A stretch of 64,000 nucleotides of DNA from Geomicrobium sediminis (GCF_016908595.1 NZ_JAFBEC010000013.1:1-64000), one strand, 5' to 3'; numbered from the stretch's first letter, positions 1 through 8,185 are shown. Program-made: numbers and translations. Notes: generated from the sequence alone by a model not told the origin.

Positions 1-213
1 CATAAACAACTTTTTCTTTAAATGTGTCACTATATTTCACCAAACAAAACACCCCAAAAGTGAGTTTTTAACTCTAACTTTTGGGGTGCGGCACCGTCTC
101 TTAAGTATGGAGTTGCAGGGCGCGATGCCCCTATTTACGGTAAACATCAAACGCATTCTTAAATTATGACCGAGTAGACTCCCCTATAGACACTGAAATC
201 ATATATATAAAAT
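1..213. other. Gene-free left edge with a strong hairpin; possible insertion-sequence remnant
   Basis: No intact gene is seen here. Positions 50-61 and 77-88 form a perfect 12-bp inverted repeat (CACCCCAAAAGT / ACTTTTGGGGTG), extended inward by 62-66 with 70-74. Read on the minus strand it is followed by a T-rich tract, so it could terminate a minus-strand transcript. A plus-strand frame is open from position 2 to a TGA at 167-169. Its last part has the general look of a transposase C-terminus, and CCCCAAAAGTTAG-like ends occur in some IS3-family elements. Both resemblances are from memory and weak. The segment may be the decayed end of a mobile element lying mostly outside the window. Confidence 0.25.
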
Positions 214-258
214 GGATGCCCAATTCCCTTATTTTTGGAAATTAGGCATCCGTTTTTT
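214..258 (+). terminator. Intrinsic terminator-like hairpin
   Basis: GGATGCCCAATT (214-225) pairs with AATTAGGCATCC (240-251) with one mismatch, and a run of six T follows. It has the form of a rho-independent terminator for a plus-strand transcript entering from the left, upstream of the penicillin acylase gene. Confidence 0.7.
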
Positions 259-406
259 AATTACTTTGGTCTTTTTGAAGCAAACCGCTTTTTTAGTACC
301 CTCATAAAACACTGGGGTCCTTTTCTTTATGGTGCTAAAAGCAGGACTACCCATGAAATGGGGCGAATGTCTAACACATAAACGTCATCCTTACGGGGGG
401 ATTTAT

Positions 407-2815
407 GTGAGTTCTGCAATTGATATTTCAAAAAAGAGAAAGAAACGTTTGTGGCGCTTTATCGGTATTGGCTTAGTAATCGTTGTTACGTTGCTTATTG
501 CGGTTGTCGCTTGGGGTTGGTCGCAAATCGGCGCTGGCGTCCCAACGACACAAGGCCAATACGAGTTCAACGAAATCAGTAGTGAAGTAAATATTTATCG
601 AGATGATTACGGAGTGCCTCATATCGAAGCCGAATCAGAATACGATCTTTATTTTGCCCAAGGATTTGTAACCGCACAAGATCGTATGTTTCAAATGGAC
701 TTGAGTCGTAGGCAAGCATCAGGAATGCTCAGTGAAGTCATTGGTGAGAGCGCACTCGATACTGACCGCTACTTTCGAACATTTGGCTTACGGAGAGCCG
801 CAGATGCGTCCTATGATGAATACGGTGAAGATGCACAAGAAATACTGCATGCGTATGCCGATGGAGTTAATGCGTATTTAGCGCAAATGAATGAAAGCGG
901 TGACATTCCAGTTGAATTTCGGTTACTCGGTTATTCGCCTGAACCGTGGGAACCGCTTGATTCATTAACGATCGGAAAATACATGGCTTATGATTTAGGA
1001 GGGACGTGGCAAGGACAAGCGTTTCGTTACTGGCTAGTAAACAACGTTTCTGAAGAAGAAGCGATCGACTTAATGCCCACATACAAAGAAGACGGACCCA
1101 TCATCATGGACGTCGCCAAAAACACTGATGTAGATGTCTTGAGCGCGTTCGAGGACGTTGCCGCGTACTTACCAGAACCATTTAACGGGAGCAACAATTG
1201 GGTCATATCTGGCGACCACACACAAAGCGGTGCACCGCTTTTAGCAGATGATCCACACCTCGGTCTCGCCACACCTTCAATTTGGTATGAAACGCATTTA
1301 CGTGGACCTAGTGTCGATGTAAATGGAGTGATATTTGCAGGGGTACCTGGAATCATTCTCGGACACAACGACGAGATTGCTTGGGGGGTCACAAATGTCG
1401 GGCCTGATGTACAAGAACTTTATTTAGAAAAACGAAACCCTGACGATCCTTATCAATTTCTTTATGAAGATGAATGGTACGATGCAGATGTAATCATGGA
1501 AGAAATTGTTGTTGATGGGTATGATGAGCCCGTTCAACATGAAGTCGTTGTCACACGACACGGACCACTCCTTTCAGAATATAGTGATCCATTACAGCAA
1601 GAAGATGTGGCGATGGCCTTGCGTTGGACCGCCCATGACCCTACAAAAGAGCTTGAAGCGATACTGGAGATTAATAAAGCATCCAATTGGGAATCTTTTT
1701 TACATGCTTTAGAATCCTTTTCAGCACCTGCTCAAAACTTCGTCTACGCAGACCGTGATGGTAACATCGGTTACCGTGCTAATGGAAAGATTCCAATTCG
1801 GGCAAACAGCGATGCCCTGCTCCCTGTTGAAGGCTGGACGGGAGAACATGATTGGGAACGTTATATTCCTTTTGATGAACTGCCAACACTCTATAATCCT
1901 GATTCAGGAATGATTTCTACTGCAAACAATAAAATTGTGACGGACGACTATCCTTATCATCTTTCACATACTTGGGCACAGCCTTATCGTCATGAGCGAA
2001 TTTTACAATTGCTCGACCAAGATGAGCCATTAACGAAAGAAGACATGATGCTCATGCAAATGGATGCGTATAACTTACATGCAGAAGAGTTCTTGCCTGA
2101 AATTGTTCCTCTACTTTTACAAGATGGACTACGAGAGATCGATCGTTCTGCCCTTGCGGTCATTGAACAATGGAACTATGAGGACGTTGTCGATGAAGGT
2201 GGTCCGCTTATTTTTCATTTATGGTTCCATGCTATTTCTAGTCTACTTTTTGAAGATACGATTCCAGAAGAAATGATGGCAATGTTTGAAGGGCGTACAT
2301 CCATTATTGATCAGTTGCTTCGAGATGCGCTCGAAGGTGAACCTGGTCCTTGGATTGAACACGCTGGTAGTCTAGAAGCTCTCTTAACGGAAAGTTTCAA
2401 ACGAGCCATTGATCAAGCAAGTGAATTACAAGGAAATGAACCTAAAGAATGGTCTTGGGGAGAGTATCATCAAGTGACATTTGCTCACCCGTTAGGCGTG
2501 ATGTCACCACTCGATTTACTATTTAATCCAACACCGACACCTGTTGACGGAAGTCGGATCACGGTAATGGCAGCCGGCTATAACGATGAAACAGGAGCTA
2601 CAAACCACGGGGCTGGTTGGAGAGGAGTCATGGATTTAGCTGACCTAACGGAGAGTTATCATATTGTCGGTCCAGGACAATCTGGTCACGTTCGAAGCGA
2701 ACATTATGGTGATCAACTACTCGATTGGGTAAACGGGGATTTTCATACAACGTCATTACAACCTGAAGTCTATCAATCTGGTGACCATTTGCAACTTTTA
2801 CCGACTTCTCCTTAA
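407..2815 (+). CDS. Penicillin acylase family protein (Ntn-hydrolase), membrane anchored
   Basis: The product is an amidohydrolase of the penicillin G acylase / acyl-homoserine-lactone acylase family. These are made as one chain that cuts itself so that an internal Ser becomes the N-terminal nucleophile. The GTG at 407 is chosen because a G-rich Shine-Dalgarno (396-401) lies just upstream; the frame is open back to 329. From this start the protein has 802 residues: a Lys/Arg-rich N-terminus, one hydrophobic segment at about residues 20-40, then the acylase domain. The GSNNW motif holds the predicted nucleophile Ser at about residue 262. A bidirectional hairpin follows the gene. The N-terminus looks like an anchor or uncleaved signal, so the enzyme probably acts outside the membrane. 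The natural substrate (penicillins, N-acyl amino acids or homoserine lactones) cannot be told from sequence. Confidence 0.88.
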   Translation: MSSAIDISKKRKKRLWRFIGIGLVIVVTLLIAVVAWGWSQIGAGVPTTQGQYEFNEISSEVNIYRDDYGVPHIEAESEYDLYFAQGFVTAQDRMFQMDLSRRQASGMLSEVIGESALDTDRYFRTFGLRRAADASYDEYGEDAQEILHAYADGVNAYLAQMNESGDIPVEFRLLGYSPEPWEPLDSLTIGKYMAYDLGGTWQGQAFRYWLVNNVSEEEAIDLMPTYKEDGPIIMDVAKNTDVDVLSAFEDVAAYLPEPFNGSNNWVISGDHTQSGAPLLADDPHLGLATPSIWYETHLRGPSVDVNGVIFAGVPGIILGHNDEIAWGVTNVGPDVQELYLEKRNPDDPYQFLYEDEWYDADVIMEEIVVDGYDEPVQHEVVVTRHGPLLSEYSDPLQQEDVAMALRWTAHDPTKELEAILEINKASNWESFLHALESFSAPAQNFVYADRDGNIGYRANGKIPIRANSDALLPVEGWTGEHDWERYIPFDELPTLYNPDSGMISTANNKIVTDDYPYHLSHTWAQPYRHERILQLLDQDEPLTKEDMMLMQMDAYNLHAEEFLPEIVPLLLQDGLREIDRSALAVIEQWNYEDVVDEGGPLIFHLWFHAISSLLFEDTIPEEMMAMFEGRTSIIDQLLRDALEGEPGPWIEHAGSLEALLTESFKRAIDQASELQGNEPKEWSWGEYHQVTFAHPLGVMSPLDLLFNPTPTPVDGSRITVMAAGYNDETGATNHGAGWRGVMDLADLTESYHIVGPGQSGHVRSEHYGDQLLDWVNGDFHTTSLQPEVYQSGDHLQLLPTSP

Positions 2816-2823
2816 CAGAAAAA

Positions 2824-2872
2824 GACACTAAAACGCGCAGAGGTTCTGCATTCCTCTGCGCACTTTAGTGTC
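2824..2872. terminator. Bidirectional terminator between convergent genes
   Basis: A long imperfect inverted repeat (GACACTAAA...CGCGCAGAGG / CCTCTGCGCA...TTTAGTGTC) lies between the acylase gene (+) and ywhD (-). T-rich sequence follows on the plus strand and A-rich sequence precedes it, so it can serve both genes. Confidence 0.75.
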
Positions 2873-2959
2873 TTAGCCTTATAATAAGGTTTACATTCAG
2901 CCTACACATTATCGAATAAAAGTACAACCATTGACAATTCTTGTTCACAAATCGTTCAT

Positions 2960-3505
2960 TTATTCTCCGAGTGCTGAACGAAGTTCTGAACTTGAATGAT
3001 TCCAATAATCTTCACTAAAACCTTTTAAATACTCTCTTAGCATATATAAGCTTTTGTCGTCCATACCTTTTACGACAACACGGCCTTTTAATGCCTTATC
3101 CATGTTATTCACATGTTCTGGCATGCTCTTAAATCCTCGTTTAAAGCGGCTGCCTTCTGGCGCCTCTTCCTCACGGTAAAAACGGCATGCACCAACTCCA
3201 AAGTACTTTGGTGATCCTTGATCTGTATGAGCAGTTGTCACCCAAACCATCCAATAAAGCTTCGGGTCATTTAGCTCTTCGAGCTGATCGAGCAGTTTTA
3301 CTTTTTTCTCAATCTCTGAACGGGCATGAATGGCTCCCATATCAATAAAGACACGCTCTTCTACTGGATCGATAATAACAGGTGTAAGATTGTCTAGACT
3401 CAGAGACCCAACACCAAAACCGCCATGACCGTCTGTGGAATCTCCACTTAGAATATTAAAACCTGAGCCTTGCTTCTTCCCAGTGTTTTTATTAAATAAG
3501 TCCAT
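2960..3505 (-). CDS. ywhD: YwhD family protein
   Basis: This is a conserved Bacillaceae protein of unknown biochemical function, recognised from the N-terminal pattern GFNILSGDSTDGHGG and the downstream block DMGAIHARSEIEK, both hallmarks of YwhD. The ATG at 3505 is chosen because AAAAGGAG lies 7 nt upstream; a longer frame to 3532 lacks a good ribosome site. That gives 181 residues, soluble, with no signal peptide or membrane segment. It sits next to ywgA and ywfO; in B. subtilis genes of these names also lie in the yw region of the chromosome. Identity is confident; role is unknown. Confidence 0.85.
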   Translation of the reverse strand: MDLFNKNTGKKQGSGFNILSGDSTDGHGGFGVGSLSLDNLTPVIIDPVEERVFIDMGAIHARSEIEKKVKLLDQLEELNDPKLYWMVWVTTAHTDQGSPKYFGVGACRFYREEEAPEGSRFKRGFKSMPEHVNNMDKALKGRVVVKGMDDKSLYMLREYLKGFSEDYWNHSSSELRSALGE

Positions 3506-3583
3506 GTGATCACTCCTTTTCCACCAATACACTTCTTACAGTGTATCACAAGCCTTAGGGATCTAAACAGTTTCGAGTCCTAA

Positions 3584-3613
3584 ACGAAAAAACCGGATGA
3601 AAATCATCCGGTT
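3584..3613 (-). terminator. Terminator of ywgA
   Basis: AACCGGATGA (3591-3600) pairs with TCATCCGGTT (3604-3613). On the minus strand the stem is followed by TTTTTTCG. The stem includes part of the ywgA stop codon. Confidence 0.85.
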
Positions 3614-4139
3614 AATGAGTCAATGTTGATTCGGCAATTGATTGCTTCCAACGAGCAATTAAAGCGTATGCCTCATTAATATCTTCAAGTGAGTAGTTTT
3701 GTGTCTTCTTAAGTGTCCAAACCCGCTCTATAACCTCTTCTTTACTTGCGGGCTGTAAGTAAAGGATCGTCGCCGTTAACTCCAAAAACTTGGACGTGCA
3801 GGCATTAAGCTCATCAACGACGACTTTCTCATCATCGCACGTCCAAGAACGCGTCGTTTTCGTTAAATATTCTCTGCCTGATTCCGCCAATTGATAGCGA
3901 TATTGGCTATATCCTGAACATTCCTCATGAGTTTCACGTATGAATCCGAATTGCTTCAACTCGTCGAGTCGTATGGTTAGTTCCTCAGAATACGGACCAT
4001 ACATATGAAATCCATACTTTTCATGGAACGGCATGCCAAGCTGTTTCCCTATGTATACGACTTTCTGGAATTTCTTGCGACCGACAATTTCTTCAGCAGT
4101 TCCTAAAAGCGACATAATATGGACATGTTCCGTCAACAT
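3612..4139 (-). CDS. ywgA: YwgA family protein
   Basis: A 175-residue soluble protein recognised as YwgA. It begins MLTEHVHIMSLL and contains the block GFHMYGPYSEEL; proteins with GPYS near the N-terminus and short helices often belong to the phage-toxin-associated SocA/Panacea group, to which YwgA is distantly similar. The ATG at 4139 has GAGGAGG 7-8 nt upstream. It starts 13 nt after the stop of ywfO, so the two are probably co-transcribed, ywfO first, and a strong terminator overlaps its stop. Function is not established. The pairing with an HD-domain nucleotide hydrolase is suggestive only. Confidence 0.8.
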   Translation of the reverse strand: MLTEHVHIMSLLGTAEEIVGRKKFQKVVYIGKQLGMPFHEKYGFHMYGPYSEELTIRLDELKQFGFIRETHEECSGYSQYRYQLAESGREYLTKTTRSWTCDDEKVVVDELNACTSKFLELTATILYLQPASKEEVIERVWTLKKTQNYSLEDINEAYALIARWKQSIAESTLTH

Positions 4140-4152
4140 GCAAGCATCCTCC

Positions 4153-5442
4153 TCAACCGTGTAAAATCTTAATGATCGCCCGCTTTTCTTCAGAAAAACC
4201 AGGAGCGTCTAACACATCTTTTGGATAATACAATTTATGATCCGTTCTTTTCTTTCCTGAAATGGCTTCAACAACATCTGATTCTCTAGAAAGTTCTCGT
4301 AATCTGCCGTTGCGATTTAAAAGATGAATCGGTAACCTCTCTTCTTCTTCGCCAGGCCGATAAAAATCATAAGGCAAGTCAGACGAAAAATCAATGACGA
4401 GATAGTAATCAGGGTCAAGTCCAATTCGACGGAAACGTTCTTGTAAGTCGGACCATTCGTTTAAAATAAAATTCTGGTCAAATTCAACATACTGGAAAAG
4501 GTCTCTATGTAAAAAACGACGACATAAATCGGCAAGAATTACATCTTGCTCATCTTCCCATACTTGAAAATAGTAGTAAATAATGGACTCGTCTAATTTC
4601 AAATAGTCTTGGGTGTTCATATTATTGTTAAAGAATGGGGTAAAGTGATGAGGCGGTTGCGTAAACTGATATCCTTCAAGATAAAGCACCTTCGCCCTTC
4701 GTAAAATCTTATTCAGAATCACTTCCGCAGAACGAGTAACCGGGTGAAAGTACACTTGCCAGTACATTTGGTAACGACTCATAATATAATCTTCCACCGC
4801 ATGCATGCCTGTCTGTTTAATGACGACTTGATCTTCAGTTGGTCGCATTACGCGTAGAATACGTTCCATATCAAAGTGGCCATAACTTACTCCCGTGTAA
4901 AAAGCATCTCGTTGTAAATAATCCATGCGATCCGCATCAATTTGACTCGAGATCATGCTAACGACTAGTTTGTTCGGATGCGTTTTCTCAATGACTTCTG
5001 ATACTTCTTTTGGAAATTGATCGCCCATTCTCTTTAATACAGCATGGACTTCTGTATCTCCCATAATAATTGCTCGTGTCCATTCCTCATGATCCGTATC
5101 AAACACTTTCTCAAAAGAATGTGAGAATGGTCCATGACCAATGTCATGCAACAGTGCCGCTGTTAAACATAATAGTCGGTTCTCATCGTTCCAATGTTGG
5201 CGACCTTCAAATACATTGACCATTCGACGCATGATTTCATAGACCCCAAGGGAGTGGTTAAATCGAGTATGCTCTGCTCCATGAAACGTTAAAAACGTCG
5301 TGCCTAATTGCCGAATTCTTCTTAGACGTTGAAACTCTTTCGTCCCAATTAAGTCCCAAATTAATTGATCACGCACATGGATATAGCGGTGGACAGGATC
5401 TTTGAATACTTTCTCTTCTTGCATGATTTCATTTCCTTGCAT
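4153..5442 (-). CDS. ywfO: HD-domain phosphohydrolase (dNTP triphosphohydrolase-like), YwfO family
   Basis: This is a metal-dependent phosphohydrolase of the HD superfamily, in the dGTPase-like SAMHD1-type branch. Members hydrolyse deoxynucleoside triphosphates, and the B. subtilis YwfO type is reported as an HD-domain enzyme of this kind. The HD signature is visible: FNHSLG with His63, then LLHDIGHGPFSHSF with His99-Asp100. Later blocks SQIDADRMDYLQRDA and SYGHFD supply the remaining conserved Asp and active-site residues. At 429 residues it has the usual length. ATG 5442 follows AGGGCAGG; the in-frame ATG at 5424 is a reasonable alternative. The -10-like TATAAT (5480-5475, minus) lies upstream, and a palindrome matching the LexA box is about 100 nt before the start, which would fit a link between dNTP control and DNA damage. 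Confidence 0.88.
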   Translation of the reverse strand: MQGNEIMQEEKVFKDPVHRYIHVRDQLIWDLIGTKEFQRLRRIRQLGTTFLTFHGAEHTRFNHSLGVYEIMRRMVNVFEGRQHWNDENRLLCLTAALLHDIGHGPFSHSFEKVFDTDHEEWTRAIIMGDTEVHAVLKRMGDQFPKEVSEVIEKTHPNKLVVSMISSQIDADRMDYLQRDAFYTGVSYGHFDMERILRVMRPTEDQVVIKQTGMHAVEDYIMSRYQMYWQVYFHPVTRSAEVILNKILRRAKVLYLEGYQFTQPPHHFTPFFNNNMNTQDYLKLDESIIYYYFQVWEDEQDVILADLCRRFLHRDLFQYVEFDQNFILNEWSDLQERFRRIGLDPDYYLVIDFSSDLPYDFYRPGEEEERLPIHLLNRNGRLRELSRESDVVEAISGKKRTDHKLYYPKDVLDAPGFSEEKRAIIKILHG

Positions 5443-5539
5443 CTCAAATCCTGCCCTTCTTTAGGTTTTCATTCATTATACCGTTTCATCGGTTTATTAA
5501 AAAGAGGACAAGAGCAACTTAAATCACCTCTATCATAAA

Positions 5540-5553
5540 CGAACATATGTTCT
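5540..5553. promoter_or_regulatory. LexA/DinR (SOS) box-like palindrome
   Basis: CGAACATATGTTCT contains the perfect palindrome GAACATATGTTC, matching the Bacillus LexA pattern GAAC-N4-GTTC. It lies right after the stop of the pentapeptide gene and about 100 nt upstream of ywfO. Binding is inferred. The box is some 60 nt upstream of the most obvious -10 element, farther than is typical for simple repression. Confidence 0.5.
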
Positions 5554-6191
5554 TAGTCAATTCCTTTTACTTTCATGCCAAATGCTCGCACGAAAGCAGT
5601 GGCTTGATCTTCAGAGATTGTACAGCCGATTAACTCTTCTGCTGAGACGGTTAGTTGGTCAAACCTTGATGTGCTCAAATCGATCTCCTTTAGACTCGTG
5701 TGTGTAAACTGTACATCGTTTAAACTCACATCATCAAACGTAACATTCGCAAAGTTCACCTCAACAAAGTCTGCATGGTTGAGTAAAGAAGACTGAAAGC
5801 GCACATGCTTTAATGAGACGTGGCTAAAGTTACTATAAGGAAGTTGTGTATCCTCAAAACTCACATCTTGGTAGAAGCTATCAAAGCAGACAGCACCACT
5901 TAATTTGCACTCAAAAAACTTGACGCGGTGCATCGTCACTTGCGTCAAGTCAACATTTGATAAATCACATTTGTAAAATTCACAGTCGACCCATTCTGTT
6001 TGTTGTAACGAAGCTCCTAAGAAAAAGCATTGTTCAAAAACGGCCGCTTCAAACCGGCAATCGCGTAAGTCCTGTTGTTCAAATGTCTGTTTCCTAACGA
6101 CAATCCGTTCGTATCGCTCTTCTCGTTCCAGATGAGTAGTTTCTTCAAGCGGTTCCTTAATCTTTGGGGATTGCAGTGCTCTTTTCTTCAT
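5553..6191 (-). CDS. Pentapeptide-repeat protein
   Basis: The 212-residue product is a right-handed quadrilateral beta-helix protein. From about residue 45 to the end it is built of five-residue units with the A(D/N)LXX-type rhythm (examples FEAAVFEQC, CDLSNVDLT, NHADFVEVNF). The fold is shared with Qnr and MfpA proteins, which mimic DNA and protect gyrase, but many pentapeptide proteins do other things, so no target is assigned. The first 40 residues are charged and not repetitive. Its start overlaps the end of the upstream small membrane-protein gene by 35 nt, which implies translational coupling. A LexA-like palindrome directly follows its stop codon. Confidence 0.8.
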   Translation of the reverse strand: MKKRALQSPKIKEPLEETTHLEREERYERIVVRKQTFEQQDLRDCRFEAAVFEQCFFLGASLQQTEWVDCEFYKCDLSNVDLTQVTMHRVKFFECKLSGAVCFDSFYQDVSFEDTQLPYSNFSHVSLKHVRFQSSLLNHADFVEVNFANVTFDDVSLNDVQFTHTSLKEIDLSTSRFDQLTVSAEELIGCTISEDQATAFVRAFGMKVKGID

Positions 6192-6387
6192 TTTCTTGAA
6201 TCATCTCCAAACGTCGGTTTGCAATCGCAGTTGTTCCTACTAGTAGTAACATAATTAGCGTGGAAATGATAATGTACGTCCAGTTCACTTGACCTGCGAC
6301 AAGCGCTTGATAGCCAGCAACAATGATAAATTGGGCAATGACAATTGTGAGTGCTACTGCCAGAATTCGCTTTGTCATTCGATTCAT
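6157..6387 (-). CDS. Small membrane protein, two transmembrane segments
   Basis: A short hypothetical protein of 76 residues from the ATG at 6387, chosen because GGAGG lies 7 nt upstream; an earlier in-frame ATG at 6402 lies before this ribosome site. Two hydrophobic segments are visible (about residues 7-25 and 33-52), followed by an acidic and basic tail ending in KSTAIPKD. No family is recognised. It overlaps the pentapeptide-repeat gene by 35 nt, so the two are likely made together. The tail may be cytoplasmic and could contact the pentapeptide protein, which is inference from gene order only. Confidence 0.65.
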   Translation of the reverse strand: MNRMTKRILAVALTIVIAQFIIVAGYQALVAGQVNWTYIIISTLIMLLLVGTTAIANRRLEMIQENEEKSTAIPKD

Positions 6388-6457
6388 AAGTAACGCCTCC
6401 ATAAGAATATCTTTTGTGTTCTATACCTCTGAATCAATCATCATAAACATGTAGGTA

Positions 6458-6466
6458 TGCTATAAT
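6458..6466 (+). promoter_or_regulatory. Extended -10 promoter element of lipL
   Basis: TGCTATAAT is an extended -10 (TGn-TATAAT) 37 nt before the lipL start. No good -35 is seen at 17-nt spacing, consistent with an extended -10 promoter. Confidence 0.5.
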
Positions 6467-6503
6467 TACATGAGTTTATTGCCTGATGAATAGGAGTAAA
6501 ACG

Positions 6504-7334
6504 ATGACTGAACTAACTGAAATTAAACAAGAGGCATGGCGTTATATGAACCGCATTCAAAGCGGTCAAAATGAAAATGCCTTATCCTCATTTGCATATG
6601 ATGATACTTTTTGTGAAGCAGTTGGTGTATTAGAATCTGACCCTATTGTCCATACATGGGTTCATCAACCAACGATTGTACTTGGTACTCAAGACACGCG
6701 ACTCCAAGATGTTTTTTTTGCGAAAGAACACCTAGAAAAAGCAGGGTATACGATCATTGTTCGTAACTCTGGAGGGCTAGCAGTTATGCTCGATTCAGGT
6801 GTATTGAACATCTCGCTTATCTTCAAAGACCAAAAATCTCTCAGCATTGATCCGACATACGAGCTGATGTTCAATCTTATTCAACAGATGTATTCTGACG
6901 CACCTTATCCTATAGAAGCAAAAGAAGTTGTCGGATCTTATTGCCCGGGAAATTATGATTTGAGCATGCAAGGAAAGAAATTTGCAGGAATTAGCCAGCG
7001 CAGATTACGCAATGGAACTGCTGTACAAATTTACTTAGCCATTACAGGCAGTGGTTCAGAACGCGCCACTACAATACAACAGTTTTATTCACTAGCTGAA
7101 CAAACATCGAGCGAAACAACGATGACGATTGAACCGTACACAATGGCATCTCTATCGGAACTTTATGGGCAGCCGTTAACTGTTCAAGACGGAGAAAACC
7201 GTTTAATTAACACGTTTAATATGCTCGGAAAGACATTGCAACCCAAAGAAATGTCCGTTGATGAACAGCAACGTTTGACTAAACGACTGAAAATGGTCTA
7301 TGAGCGAAACGATAAAATTCTCTATAAAAGCTGA
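6504..7334 (+). CDS. lipL: Octanoyl-[GcvH]:protein N-octanoyltransferase
   Basis: LipL (YwfL in B. subtilis) is an amidotransferase of lipoate biosynthesis. It moves the octanoyl group from the lipoyl domain of GcvH to the E2 subunits of 2-oxoacid dehydrogenases. The protein has the biotin/lipoate ligase fold: RNSGGLAVMLDSGVLN is the substrate-binding block, and GSYCPGNYDLS carries the catalytic Cys (Cys147; Cys150 in B. subtilis). The Cys marks LipL as opposed to LipM or LplJ. ATG 6504 follows TAGGAG (6491-6496), giving 276 residues; an upstream in-frame ATG at 6486 has no ribosome site. It stands alone between an extended -10 promoter and a terminator that overlaps its stop. Confidence 0.92.
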   Translation: MTELTEIKQEAWRYMNRIQSGQNENALSSFAYDDTFCEAVGVLESDPIVHTWVHQPTIVLGTQDTRLQDVFFAKEHLEKAGYTIIVRNSGGLAVMLDSGVLNISLIFKDQKSLSIDPTYELMFNLIQQMYSDAPYPIEAKEVVGSYCPGNYDLSMQGKKFAGISQRRLRNGTAVQIYLAITGSGSERATTIQQFYSLAEQTSSETTMTIEPYTMASLSELYGQPLTVQDGENRLINTFNMLGKTLQPKEMSVDEQQRLTKRLKMVYERNDKILYKS

Positions 7335-7366
7335 CCCGTGCGCAAGTGCTGCGTATGGGTTTTTTA
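7334..7366 (+). terminator. Terminator of lipL
   Basis: ACCCGTGCGCA pairs with TGCGTATGGGT (two G-U pairs), followed by T6. It overlaps the last base of the stop codon. Confidence 0.8.
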
Positions 7367-7367
7367 T

Positions 7368-7409
7368 CAAAATGAATATTCATTCATTTTGTGATACACT
7401 ACGTATAAT
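7368..7409 (+). promoter_or_regulatory. Promoter with FadR-type operator
   Basis: Positions 7368-7387 fit the Bacillus FadR (YsiA) consensus ATGAATGAnTAnTCATTCAT: the right half TCATTCAT is perfect and the left half matches 5 of 8. The centre AATGAATATTCATT is a perfect 14-bp palindrome. A good -10 (TATAAT, 7404-7409) follows, so a bound repressor would cover the -35 region. The downstream gene encodes a beta-oxidation-type enzyme, which supports the assignment. Confidence 0.65.
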
Positions 7410-7432
7410 TCATAAAAGATGGAGGGTTCTCT

Positions 7433-8185
7433 ATGGAACTGAAACAAGAAACGGTTCTTTATGACGTCAACAATCAGATTGCAACCATCACGTTAAATCG
7501 CCCAAACGTCAAAAATGCTTTAAACGATGAAATGCACCACGAACTTTTCGAGTCTTTTAAAGAAGCGGAGCGTGACTCTAACGTCTCTGTCGTTGTCCTT
7601 CAAGGAGCAGGAGATGCTTTTTGTTCTGGTGCAGATTTAAAAAGTGCCTCTTTGAACGATCGAACTGCATTCGACTATGGAGATTCATTGCGAGATACTT
7701 ACAACCGATTAATTCTTACAATTACGCAAATTCAAAAACCGATTATTGCTCACATCAATGGAATTGCCGTTGGTGCTGGGTTAAGCATTGCGCTCGCTTG
7801 CGACTTCCGTGTTGCAGCTTATGACGCAAAAATGGCTCTTAGCTTCCTCAACATCGGACTTGTTCCAGACGCTGGTGCCTCTTTCTTTTTACCGAGGATT
7901 GTCGGCTATGCAAAAGCCCTAGAACTCGGGATGGGACAAATGATTTCTGCTGAAGAAGCGTATCGCATCAACTTAATCAACCAGATCGGTACACCTGAAG
8001 AACTTGCAAAACAACTCACAGAAACTCCACTCGAAGCTTTTGGGTTGATGAAGGCAACAATGCGAGAAAGTTATGAGCATTCTCTTTCTGAAATCCTTGA
8101 AAAAGAAGTCCACGCCCAACGTTTAGCTGGTCAAACAGAAGATCATGCAAAAGCTGTTCAAAAGTTCTTAACGAAACGTTCTTGA
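7433..8185 (+). CDS. Enoyl-CoA hydratase/isomerase family protein
   Basis: A 250-residue crotonase-fold enzyme, probably hydrating or isomerising enoyl-CoA in fatty-acid breakdown. The blocks ITLNRPNVKNALND, AFCSGADLKS (oxyanion-hole residue before the DLK), and IAHINGIAVGAGLSIALACDFRVA are the family signature. FLNIGLVPDAGASFFLPRIVG covers the second catalytic region, with Asp where classical hydratases have Glu. That residue choice is common among PaaG-like isomerases, so hydratase versus isomerase stays open. ATG 7433 follows GGAGGG (7421). It is monocistronic and preceded by a FadR-type palindrome, so it is likely repressed when long-chain acyl-CoA is absent. Confidence 0.85.
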   Translation: MELKQETVLYDVNNQIATITLNRPNVKNALNDEMHHELFESFKEAERDSNVSVVVLQGAGDAFCSGADLKSASLNDRTAFDYGDSLRDTYNRLILTITQIQKPIIAHINGIAVGAGLSIALACDFRVAAYDAKMALSFLNIGLVPDAGASFFLPRIVGYAKALELGMGQMISAEEAYRINLINQIGTPEELAKQLTETPLEAFGLMKATMRESYEHSLSEILEKEVHAQRLAGQTEDHAKAVQKFLTKRS

